Source of the DNA: Serratia symbiotica str. 'Cinara cedri'
GTDB lineage: Bacteria; Pseudomonadota; Gammaproteobacteria; Enterobacterales; Enterobacteriaceae
Length of the DNA: 64,000 bases
Assembly: GCA_000238975.1 (NCBI GenBank)
Contig: CP002295.1
Location: forward strand, 1,698,766 to 1,762,765
Direction of reading: 5' to 3'
Shown: piece by piece, positions 47,433 to 60,806 of the stretch
Layout: each line of letters starts with the position of its first letter
Numbering within the stretch: the stretch's first letter is position 1
Position numbers and translations under genes: made by a program
Notes under the pieces: model-generated
What the model saw: the letters and a program-made list of their open reading frames with translations, nothing else
Told to the model about the DNA's origin: nothing
Databases searched by the model: none

Positions 47433-50400
47433 GAGTATAAATTATATAACACTATATATTTCTATAATCGCCTATAGTATTACTAAAGTAAGTTTTAACT
47501 TATTTAATAATGTTCTAATTTATCTATATAGCTTTTGGACATTACCTGATATGTTATTATTTTTGTTTCTTTATCTAATTTATATTATAATACTATAAGG
47601 TCTATTATAAAATTAATTAGCAATTTCTGATTTGATTAGAGAGTTAATTTTATCTAAAATATATAACTAATCTGTATACTTTTTAATATATTAAATAATA
47701 ATAGGTAAACGCTAAAGGTAATTTAAAATAAATTTTCTAATTTTATTTTTATAAAATAATTTTTATTATATGCATACATATAATTTTATTAATACTAAAT
47801 GATTAGTTGATTTTTAACATTCGTTGATATTTTTTGTAAACACTTGTAAATTACAAATATATAATTATATAATGAATATTATTGATTTAGAGTGCTTCAT
47901 TGCCTTCAATAAGTGTCGGCACTTGACGTATTGCTAATTTATGTAATGTTAGCTAACCTGCACTCAATGTGCAATCTCATAAATTTAGAGATAAACTCAA
48001 TATAACATTACTAGTACGTACTAGTTATATAATATTTTTATAAAAAAGATGCTCATTGGAACAAGTTTGTAATCCATTACGCAACGTGAAAGCAACAAGA
48101 GAGTTAACTAGTTCACTAGCTAATACTATTTTAAATTTTCTAGATTTTGATGTAACATTAAACTTTTAACTTTATTTTCTGATACAAATTATCCCAATAT
48201 TACAGAATATATCCTAAATATATTATAGATATGATTATTACTATTTTTTGTTATTATAAATTAACTTAATTAACTAAGCGACTAGTTGATTTAGATAATC
48301 ATTTATAATGATATTACTATTAATACCTATTATAATTTCTTCCTATTTTATACTTTAATAAAAATAATTTATTTTTTAAATAATTTTATAAATTTTACTA
48401 AATAATAATATTTTTAATAATTTATTCTATAGTATGTATTCAGTACTGTTTTTTGGCATAACTTAGATAGTTATTAATTTTTATTTTTATAAATAAGGTA
48501 TTATATATATTAATACTCATATTAATCTCAAAATTAAGAAACAATTACAATGGATGACCTGTAATAGTTTGTCTTCATTATAATTGAATAACAATTAATT
48601 CATAAAATGTGGCATTGTGCAAGTTTATACTATAATAAATATTATATGTAAAATGATTATTTAATGTGTAGCTATTTTTAAAATTAATATACTTTATTGA
48701 GTAAAAATTGGTTCTATTATTAACTTAAGTCTAATTATTTTATAATTAAATGTATCAAACTATTAATATAAGATATATCTAGTGTATTAATACTATTTAT
48801 TATCATCATTGTAATACTGATTATATCAATAGCTAGTGGATATTATATATTAATATGTTAGTAAATGTACTTTAAATATATACCTATTAAAATTATTTAT
48901 TTTTAATATTACATATTATATCTATAAGGGTAGAAAATAAATTATTGTAAAATAATTAAATATTAGCAATATTAGAAATATTAGTTTTTAACTTTATTGT
49001 ATTGATTTTTATAATAAGTATAATTAAAGCAATTTTATATCTATTTATTCATAATTAGTATATTTTATAACATTAAAATGTTATAAAGTATTATAAAATA
49101 TTTATTTTGTCTACTATTAATCAATTTTATTTAATATTATTAGTATATTTTTTATTATCAATTAATATGACTACGTTGTTATAAAACATTTTAATAATAT
49201 TATATTTAGGTTTACTGATACCTTATAAATTAAGATAGATGTAAAAATATAAGTTTATAAATATATAAGTTTTTATTCAATCTTATAAGTTACATATAAA
49301 ATTTAATAACTTATTAAACTAATTATATATTTTTATATATAATTAATCAAAAAAATATTATTTATTTTTAAGTAAGTATACAGGGTAAGTAAAATAAATA
49401 AAAGACCCATACTTTTTTGTGTTAATTTTTATTATAAATAAGAACTTTATTAATTAATAATAATGAAATTACAGTATGATATTACATCATATTATAATCT
49501 ATTTTTGCTAATTATAAAAGACAGATAAAAATATTTTCAAATAGTGTCATTAACTTATACTTACCTTACTTGAGATAAGATATTACGGTGAAGTAGTTTA
49601 GTCAAGTAAGTACGCAAAGTAATATAATTAATGCTCTATAGAATATAGAGCAGAACACTTGTTCTAAAAAATTTTTAGTGGTTAATTAAAAATTTTATAG
49701 GTTATTTTACCTATATATTAGAGATTTATAAATATTAAGTACTTATTATTTAGTTTTAATGAAGATATGAACATTTGAATAATAAGAAATTTAATAATAT
49801 TAACTATATGTTATACTAGCATGGTTGCAAAAATAAATATTATGGTATATATAAAATATTTAATACATTCACTTTAATAATAATTATATAGAAAGTACTA
49901 AAGTTATTGCAATATTAAGAAAAATTTAATTTTCATCTTTATTGATTAGTAAATATAAATAGTATGCAATAAAGTATACTAGATACATATCTGTTAGTGT
50001 AAAAATATAGGGTTTAAATAAATACCTTATTTTATGAATAGAAGTAGGATTAATTAAAGTATATAATTACATTGATAAAATTGTTTTGTCGTGACTACAT
50101 ATAAATTTAGTATACTTAATCAAGTGTATAGTAATTATTGAGATCTTGTCACTAATCTTTAATTATTTTATATATTTTTTTATAATTGATTAACTTAAAT
50201 TAGATTCTTATTTTAAACTTTAATTTGGTTATTAGTAAAAGCTAATAAAATATATTATAGATAATAAGATACAGTGCACCATAGTAATGATGATTTAATA
50301 AAAAGATATATAATATAATCAGTAGTAATATTGTATATTTTATATTTTATATTAATATAATTAAATAGTTGCTTTTTATCATCATCTAAAACAGCAATAA

Positions 50401-51799
50401 ATATATTTTTTAGTATTTTAAAAAACATCTATTATCTTTATATATCATAACTATCAGTCATGAATTAATTTTAAGCGGAGATAATGCTAGATAGGTGTAT
50501 ACTTATAGTATAATTTATTTAGTATATAAACGCTATACCTCAATACTAAGATGCGGCGATATTATTTGATTTTAATGATACTAATGATAGTTATTTAATT
50601 AATTGCATTATTTAATATCAATTAAAACTAAATAGAAAAATACTGAATTTAGTAATGTAATAAATTTATTATTTAAAATAAAAATAGTCCATTAGACATA
50701 GAGGATATTTATCAATATTTAAATAAAATTAATAATCATAAAGTAAATAATTTACATATTATTAAATATAATAGTTACTTATATCTATTAAGGTAGATTA
50801 TCTCTTCGATTCACATAGGCACTAAAAATATAGTATCATATTAAATTTCATTCTGTATACTAATAAAGTATTAGTATATAAAATAATCTAAATATATTTA
50901 CATTATTATAGACAAGTTTTTATATATACTGGAAATAGATAGAATCGGTTATTAACGCACACAATACTCTATTTTAAAAAAAATAATATTATTAATAATA
51001 ATACTATAATAAAATAATTATATTAATAATAACTATTATATCTATATGAATGTTAAGTGTATATCAATATTATTGATCATGATAATGTATTATATTTAGA
51101 TATAAATATCACCATAGTATTAATTATAATAATTATATTATTATAAAATATAATACAATTAAATAAATATCTTACTTAATATTACTAATAATTATGAAGA
51201 TACTAAAACATATTAAAATAACTATTAAATACAAATGATTTAATTAGCGAGTTAATTGTTACTGCCTATATACCTTTTAATTATATCATTACTCAATCAT
51301 AATTGAAGTAATATAAATATATATTTTATTAGTTATTTAAGTTAAATATGTTGTCAATATATAAATTATTTAAGTTTAGTTTATTTATACTATATTGTAG
51401 TAAAGAATTTTTTTATTTTTCAGAAAGAGGTATCTATCTTATTTATTTTAATAAAAATATAAACAGTAATCTCTTATAAATAAAAAATATTATCTATTAT
51501 GAATAGATAGTTTAAAGTATAAATAACATCATACATAAATTATATATTTAATTTTGATCTATAATTTTTTTTTAAATAAAATTAAATATAAAATATATAT
51601 GATAATAAGTTAATTTAAGTTAAATAATTAGTATTGCGGATATCTCAATAAGCTCCAATTATTAATTTAAAAATATTTTTTAATAATATTAAATATTAAG
51701 TATTAAGTATTAAATATTATAAAAGTAGTAATGATTATATAACTTAGTTGAGTATATAATATATAAAATAAAATTGCTAATATTATATGCTAGATGTTA

Positions 51800-52190
51800 T
51801 TATATGATATTTTTATCTTTATTTATATAATTTATTACTTATAAAGACAGTATTTTAATATAAAAATCTAATATTTAATACAATATAAATTGTAGATACT
51901 TAATAATATTTTATTATAATATTTAATAAATATATTAATATTATCACTAAATCTATTTAAGTATATTTAAGGTAATATTCAATATGTTTGTTATTTTTAT
52001 AACAGATGTACGTTAAGCGTTTATTATTACCAATGTAATTTAAAATTACATCTGAATTATATATAATAAACTATTTTATTAAATTTTATAGTATTAAAAA
52101 CTAATACATATTGATTATATTAATTTGATTAAAAATTATTAGTTTTAATTAAAGTAGTAACTTTGAGTTGATTTGTATTTAAATATCACT
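51800..52190 (-). pseudogene. pyrI: Possible pyrI remnant
   Basis: pyrI (regulatory chain of aspartate carbamoyltransferase) follows pyrB in enterics. Behind the pyrB stop, on the same strand, LKVTTLIKTN then (shifted frame) IFNQI resemble LQVEAIKRGT and VIDHI of PyrI in the right order and spacing. The zinc-binding cysteine region is not recognisable. Very tentative; ends are guesses. Confidence 0.3.
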
Positions 52191-52257
52191 AATCATTAGA
52201 CTTAATTTCATCATTATAGTATATGTTTTATAATTATAATTTATAAAAATAATTTTC

Positions 52258-53194
52258 TTACAGTACTATATTTTCATTTAATACTAATGCTAAGAGTGCT
52301 TGGCGAGCCCATATGCCATTACTAGCCTGTTGAAAATAGTAAGCATATGGAGTTTTATCTACTTCAGTATTAATTTCATCAAGACGTGGTAGCGGATGTA
52401 ATACTTTTAGGTTATCACGTGCACCAATTAGATCTTTTGATCGTAATATAAAATGAGTTTTTATATGAGCGTATTCTGAGCGATTAAGACGTTCCTTTTG
52501 TATCCGAGTAATATAAAGAATATCTAATTCTGGTATAATCTCCTTAATATTGCTATGTAAAAAATATTGAATACCTCGTTTAGTTAACATTTTCAGAATA
52601 TAACTTGGCATCATTAGTTCATCGGGTGCAATAAAATAAAAACAATTACCCTTAAATTTTGCTAATGCTTGAGTTAATGAGTGTACAGTGCGGCCATATT
52701 TTAAATCACCAATCATAGCAATATTAATTGTATCTAGTCGACCTTGAGTTTCTTGTAGGGTAAATAAATCAAGTAATGTCTGGGTTGGGTGCTGATTAGA
52801 TCCATCTCCAGCATTGAGTACCGGAGTATCTCCAGATGATTTTGATGCTATAAGAGCTGCACCTACTTGTGAGTGGCGAATTACTATAGCATCTACATAA
52901 GTACTAATTACTGAGATTGTATCAGCAAGACTTTCTCCTTTTTTACCTAATGATGTATTATTTCCATCCACAAAACCAATAACAGATGCTCCGAGACGGT
53001 GTATTGCGGTTTCGAATGATAAACGGGTTCTAGTAGATGCTTACAAAAAAACAACTAGCAATTACTTTGTGCTTTAATAATTCTGGTTGTGGGCGAGCCT
53101 TCAGACTAGTTGCAGTGCGTAATATTAATTCTAGATCTTTATAATTAAGATTATTAATAGAGATGATATGTTTATGATACAACGAATTAATCAT
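52258..53194 (-). pseudogene. pyrB: pyrB broken by a single inserted base
   Basis: Aspartate carbamoyltransferase catalytic chain, the first committed step of pyrimidine synthesis. From the ATG at 53194 ([12 protein letters not shown]) to the stop at 52258 there are 937 bp, exactly 311 codons plus stop plus one base; E. coli PyrB is 311 aa. The first 53 codons read cleanly to ASCFF, where the family continues EASTRTR. The DNA reads seven T then GTAAGC instead of GAAGC, one extra T near 53043. After that base the other frame continues intact to the end ([46 protein letters not shown]). The largest open piece starting with ATG begins at 52971 and lacks the carbamoyl-phosphate loop. Confidence 0.9.
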
Positions 53195-53225
53195 TTTCAT
53201 TACCTCAACATATTAAGATAATTCC

Positions 53226-53242
53226 ACTCCGAACGCCGGGGT
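53226..53242 (-). promoter_or_regulatory. GC-rich hairpin in the pyrB leader, possible attenuator relic
   Basis: Just 30 bp upstream of the pyrB ATG a small GC island (ACTCCG-AACGC-CGGGGT on the plus strand) can fold into a 6-bp stem with one non-canonical pair. The E. coli pyrBI operon has a leader attenuator in this place, and this may be its relic. There is no T-run after it. Confidence 0.35.
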
Positions 53243-54284
53243 ATCATTAGATGAACAAAGTATAACTTAACGAGGGATAATAATAATTATTTTTCATATT
53301 TCTTATTTGCTATAAGAAATATTATATATACTTATTACTAATAAAGCACCAAAATATTAATTTTTTTAAAATATAAAAAATGAATATTTTTATATTTTAC
53401 TTATAGATTTTATCTATTGTACTTAATACATAATAATATATTATGTATTTGATAAATTTGTTTTAATTATCATGTATATTATCAGTATAATATTAATACC
53501 TAAGTTATAAATTATTAATTGAATTAGCATAAATATGCTTATTTTATAAAAATATCTCTATAAGATTAGTATATACTGCTATTATATTGCGTAATATTGG
53601 TCATTTAATTTATTTCGTATAAAAATAATTTAATAATATTTATAACTAATTTATTATTTTATTAATAAAATTGCATAAATGTTTCTAAGTATATATAGTA
53701 AAATTATAATAATATTAAGTATGAATAAAATTTCAAAAATATATTATACTTTATATTAGCTAATACTTTTATAATATTATTTTTATTTATTGTTATATTA
53801 AATTTTAATAATTTATCCTTAAAGATTATTACCTTTAGGTATTAATAAAACATAATGTATTAAAATAAATATAAATATAAATTTATTTTAATACATTATA
53901 TAAATATTTCATTCTAATTCCAGAATTAGAATTTTTCTACTTTATTATAAACCAAAAAGAAATAATTATTAAGAAATAATTTTTACACATATAAAAGTAA
54001 TTTATTTTTTGACTAATAAATATTAATATATGTTGTATCATATATTTTTTATATAAATAAAAAATATAGCTAGAATCATATTTTTAACATTTAAAAATAA
54101 TTTTTTTTAAAAAAATATTACATTTTAATCTAATATTAATCTAATAATATTATGATTATTTATATTTTATAATATAAATAGTTTATTTATTTGTTTATAT
54201 TAATTAATATTAATTTTTAATATATTACTTAAAATAATGGATATAAATACCTATAAAAATAGGTAATTTTAAATTATTTATTAT
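53243..54284. other. 1-kb AT-rich stretch between pyrB and the rRNA region
   Basis: No gene is visible. It contains a 19-bp perfect inverted repeat (arms 53852-53870 and 53881-53899, 10-nt loop). The pyrB promoter should lie at the left end but cannot be assigned. Confidence 0.55.
53852..53899. repeat. 19-bp perfect inverted repeat, 10-nt loop
   Basis: The arms ATAATGTATTAAAATAAAT (53852-53870) and its exact complement (53881-53899) can form a stable A/T stem. It lies between the 5S remnant and the pyrB start, possibly marking the end of the rRNA transcript. Confidence 0.8.
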
Positions 54285-54340
54285 TTTATAGTATCCCTAT
54301 AATGGGGAATATTATACATTACTATTATAGTACCTTAATA
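54285..54340 (-). pseudogene. rrf: Apparent 5S rRNA remnant (3' part)
   Basis: Read on the minus strand, AATAGTAATG, TTCCCCAT and TAGGGATACT occur in the order and spacing of GATGGTAGTG, TCTCCCCAT and TAGGGAACT near the 3' end of enterobacterial 5S rRNA, with mostly G-to-A and C-to-T differences. The place is right: about 170-230 nt past the 23S 3' end. The conserved loop segments are destroyed, so this cannot be a working 5S. Similarity of the 5' two thirds (towards 54400) is too weak to claim. Confidence 0.5.
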
Positions 54341-54491
54341 TAAAGGTAAGCATTTTATATTATTCTGTGATATAAAATAATATAAGTCTTAATATTAGAT
54401 CTTAAGAAAATATTTTTATTATAATTATTACTTTCATATCATGTTAGAAATTAATTTTAGAATGTTGCTAAAAATTTCTTATGCACTTGTA

Positions 54492-54509
54492 AAACACCTT
54501 TGATGTTGT

Positions 54510-54518
<9 letters not shown>
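54492..54518 (-). other. 3' arm of the 23S processing stem
   Basis: Read on the minus strand, the sequence around and past the 23S 3' end (CTTAACCTTACAA ... AAAGGTGTTT) pairs with the sequence around and before its 5' end (57406-57431, AAACACCTTTGA ... TTGTAAGGTTAAG), with only a central mismatch. This is the long stem that RNase III cuts in enterobacterial pre-23S, and it is preserved on both sides although the rest of the operon has decayed. Confidence 0.8.
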
Positions 54519-57405
<2,887 letters not shown>

Positions 57406-57412
<7 letters not shown>

Positions 57413-57431
57413 TTACAACTCAAAGGTGTTT
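57406..57431 (-). other. 5' arm of the 23S processing stem
   Basis: Partner of the arm at 54492-54518 (see there). It includes the first seven nucleotides of the 23S and the 19 nt preceding them. Confidence 0.8.
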
Positions 57432-57571
57432 CATTTCAAAGTATAAACATTTGATATGCATCATGATGCTTTCAGCTTGTTTTATCTAAGTATTGTCATA
57501 TAATTCAGAATAATGAGCTGAGCAAGCAATCATATTGTAATTTTTAGCTTATTTCAAATTGTTAAAGAGCA
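57432..57571 (-). promoter_or_regulatory. rRNA spacer remnant with boxA antitermination site
   Basis: Upstream of the 23S processing stem the minus strand carries TGCTCTTTAACAATTT (57556-57571), the boxA element of enterobacterial rrn leaders and 16S-23S spacers, followed by AAGCTGAAAG-like spacer sequence (AACAAGCTGAAAGC near 57470-57485). The 16S-23S spacer up to boxA has therefore been kept, while 16S is absent. I could not find a convincing -35/-10 pair upstream, so how the 23S is transcribed is unresolved. Confidence 0.65.
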
Positions 57572-59001
57572 TAATCTTACTATGGATTGTAAAAATTTTT
57601 AGATTAAAAACATTTATATCAGTTTTATTATCAATAGTACCTAATTATTTAATCATTTTAAAAATTATTACTATATAAAACAAAATATTAGATTTCTTTA
57701 CTAAAAGTTAGATGACATTTTCTAGTATATTCACATTTATATTTTTAAACAAAATATAAATGTGAATATATTATTTTAATGTAACATTTTTTATCTTACA
57801 TTATTTTAATTGATTATTGAGATAACTACATTTTGTGATATCTCTTTAATTTATTGTATTAATGAATAAATTGTAAAAAATTATGTATATTTTTTATAAA
57901 TTTATAGAGATATTGCAATTTTATGCAGTTGGATCATGATTTTTTACATAAAATACTATGATAACTAAAAAAATACTACATATTTTTCTATTAAAAGGAT
58001 TAAAATATAATCCATGTGTATTTTTCGATTAATTTTTATACAAAATCAATTGCATTAATACATATATATATCACTAAAAATATCATGATTAACTAAAATA
58101 TATTATTTTAAGTGTTGAATATAAAAAAGTCAAATAATTATTTCAAATTTTTATGTTAAAATTTAGTATTTCACAAAGTATTAATATTATTCTGATTATA
58201 TAGTATTTTACATAAATTGCAACACTAAATATAAAAATTTTATCATTAATGGTAGTCAATGACTAATGAATATTTACGTAAGATAAAATTATCTATATAA
58301 AATTTCTTTTTTTATATTACCATAAATACTAATGTCGGTCATATCAGATTAGCAATAAATTTTGTGAAATTTTGTGTAATTAGTTATATTTCATGTATTT
58401 ATAATTGATATTTGTTGTTTAATGTGATGGTCTAACTATATACAATGCTTTAAAATACTTATTTATGTTTGTAATATAGCAATTTATAAGTATGAGATTT
58501 CTTGTCTTATAAATATTATTACATGTATTTAGGTGGTTTTTGTTATAATATGTTTATAAATCATATTTATGCGTCCTATTGTATAATTTTGTTTTTAATG
58601 TAAATTATGTGTAAATTCTATCAATGAACATAGTTTTTTTTAATAAACTTAATGTTGTTTATATCTGATTTTATAGAATATTTAGATGATGATATTTTGA
58701 TTTTCAAAATTTTTTATATAATTTTAAATATAATACACATTCAATTAATTTACTAGTTTTGAGTAAACATTATTAAAAATTTGATATTCTACGTTCACTA
58801 AATTTAGGGCATCATGGTATGCGCAGATAAGAAAAACATAATTGAAATTATGTTTTATACATGATATAATAATTTATTTAATAAATATTTATATTAATTA
58901 TTAGCATTATATCTCATTGATCACTGTTTTTAATTTTTTTTCTAAAATATTTAGTATATTAATAAAATACTTTAAAATCATATAGTTATACTTTATTTTT
59001 T
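57572..59001. other. 1.4-kb AT-rich stretch between the 23S gene and a 23S pseudogene
   Basis: No 16S or tRNA fragment could be recognised on the minus strand, although 16S would be expected here. The notable structure is a 20-bp perfect inverted repeat at 57726-57770. The region around 58805-58830 is locally richer in G+C but unassignable. Confidence 0.55.
57726..57770. repeat. 20-bp perfect inverted repeat, 5-nt loop
   Basis: The arms at 57726-57745 (TATATTCACATTTATATTTT) and 57751-57770 are exact reverse complements with a TAAAC loop. It lies about 155 bp upstream of boxA and 315 bp upstream of the 23S. Neither side has a classical terminator tail. It could be an operator, a transcription punctuation mark isolating the 23S unit, or a relic. 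Confidence 0.85.
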
Positions 59002-59730
59002 ATTAGCACTAGTTATTTAAACTTATCACTATATTTAAATATTAATATTGTGATTTATATACTAATGTTATTAACTTTATTTTTTAAAATGTACCTCATG
59101 TAGATTTATTATTTAAGGGAAGACTCATCTTAAGTTAAGTTTCATGTTTATATATTTTTAGTATTGATGTTTTTCATGGATAATTATTGAGCAATATTTT
59201 TAGTATGATAATTTGAACATTAGTATTGTGTTTATTTTTATCTTCTTGCATTAGGGTTAAACCTTCTTAATACTTCAATACTAAAGCAGATAGGGATTTG
59301 AATTATCTTTTTATGTTCTAAAACTAGTGCTTGTACCATTTTAAATAGCGAATAGCTATGTCATTAGGATTTACTTCAATTTCAGGATGTGATAAGCTAA
59401 TATTAAGATACCTAACATTATCGTTGATATAGAATTTTCGGCAGTATTATTATGTTATTTTCTTGTTAACTTGTATTTTCTTATCTATATTTTTCCATTA
59501 ATACCACTGTATTACTGATATTTATTTCATTTTTTTAGGTTAAACTTATCTGATAAGGAATGCATCTATCTTAGGACTTTTATAGTTACGAGCATCATTT
59601 ACTCGGGCTTTGATCAAGATTTTTTCATTATAGTTAACTTTATCTATTTAAGTTTTAGTAAAAGATATGTATTGTTTTATATATCTTTATTTTTATGTTA
59701 GTACAGCGCTATTTTGTTATTATAGGTATG
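59002..59730 (-). pseudogene. Decayed second copy of the 23S rRNA 3' part
   Basis: Collinear with the intact 23S in the same orientation. 59002-59535 aligns with 54530-55045 and 59537-59730 with about 55451-55645, so 23S positions about 1768-2883 are represented with roughly 405 nt (about 1963-2367) deleted. Examples on the plus strand: AAGGGAAGACTCATCTT against AAGGGAAGACTAATCTT, ACCATTTTAAATAGCGAATA against ACCACTTTAAATGGCGAACA, TCAGGATGTGATAAGC against CCAGGATGTGATGAGC, and TTATAGTTACG shared exactly. Differences are mainly GC-to-AT transitions. It covers part of the peptidyl-transferase region but cannot be functional. The 3' end is fairly firm; the end near 59730 is approximate. Confidence 0.9.
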
Positions 59731-60415
59731 TTTTTATTTTTATTTATAAAATTAATTAATTATCAGTTATTTAAAGTAACTCTATTTATATGATTTGTTT
59801 TTTTTATTTAGATAAGTAATTAGGTATTACTTTTTATTTATTAAATTTAATAAATAAATTAAATTTAATATTAATATATTGTTTAGGATATTCATATTTT
59901 TTTGTAAAACCATTTAAAGTATTTATTAAAATTTATATTTTAACAAGTGTTACAGTAAATAATATATATTATAAATTGATATTATTTTTCAATATTTTAT
60001 TAAATTATAGTATGATACTAACGATGTTAAAAATAATATTTTTATATTTTTATATACATTATAATGTTATAATCATAACTTTGATGAAATTTTACTTAAA
60101 AAAATTATAAATGTTTTAGTTTAATTATAGTAATATGCTATTTAAATAAAATAATTAAAAATTATTAAAATAGTATGATTTTGATGATAATTAAAAAATT
60201 TTATTAATTTCTATCCTAGAGATTAATATTTATACTTATGTTTATTTTTTATTAAATAATTTAATTATTATTTTATTTTTAGTTATCGTATATATCAATA
60301 TTAAAGCATAATTACTATTAATATTAATATATTATAATATTTAGTTAAATTATTAATTTAGATATGATGGAAAGAATAAAAAATTATTAAATTAGAGTAT
60401 TATTTGTATTTTAAC
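59731..60415. other. AT-rich stretch between the 23S pseudogene and the origin candidate
   Basis: E. coli has mioC, asnC and other genes on this side of oriC. None could be recognised. The sequence is mostly A/T with few G or C. Confidence 0.55.
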
Positions 60416-60540
60416 TTATCCATAATATAGTAACTATTAATTCACAGCAAATAATATCAATAATGTATTGATATGTAAAATAAATAAAACTTTATCCACA
60501 AAATAATACGATTATAATAAAATATAAAATATATTTTTTA

Positions 60541-60588
<48 letters not shown>

Positions 60589-60705
60589 ATTATAAATATT
60601 ATAAATATTATAAATATTATAAATATTATAAATATTATAAATATAATAAATATAATAAATATAATAAATATTATAAATATTATAAATATTATAAATATAA
60701 TAAAT
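60589..60705. repeat. 13 x 9-bp tandem repeat (ATTATAAAT / ATAATAAAT)
   Basis: Thirteen consecutive nonamers: nine ATTATAAAT and four ATAATAAAT (units 7-9 and 13). No G or C occurs in the whole array. Its position 40-200 bp from a perfect DnaA box and just before mnmG makes it the best candidate for an origin unwinding element. Confidence 0.95.
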
Positions 60706-60806
60706 ATTGACGATTAAATTAATTTAGTTAATACTTAAAATTAAAAAATGAATAGGGTTATATTGATCAGTAAGTATCCTTATCATAATATGCTGGGGGC
60801 GGTTAT

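Larger units (their letters stand above)
45821..52257. other. 6.4-kb AT-rich gene desert with possible oxyR and pyrI traces
   Basis: No intact gene. In enterics sthA and oxyR lie beyond fabR. At about 47885-48170 the minus strand is less AT-rich and yields short peptides (LHKLAIRQ close to a stop, and NLENLK upstream) that could be the last of oxyR, but similarity is marginal. Right behind pyrB (about 51900-52190, minus strand) LKVTTLIKTN and IFNQI in shifted frames fit the start of pyrI (LQVEAIKRGT, VIDHI), again weakly. An octamer array lies at 47345-47432. The remainder is A/T noise to my eye. Confidence 0.5.

Noticed and set aside
47359..47598. Open reading frame rich in Phe, Cys, Leu and Val
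   Set aside because: Its first half is the translation of the GTTTTCTT octamer array and the rest is AT noise. No Shine-Dalgarno and no family resemblance.
53036..53046. Rescue of pyrB by polymerase slippage on its T-run, as known at poly(A) tracts in other symbionts
   Set aside because: Removing one T from the run creates an in-frame TAA. The inserted base lies outside the homopolymer.
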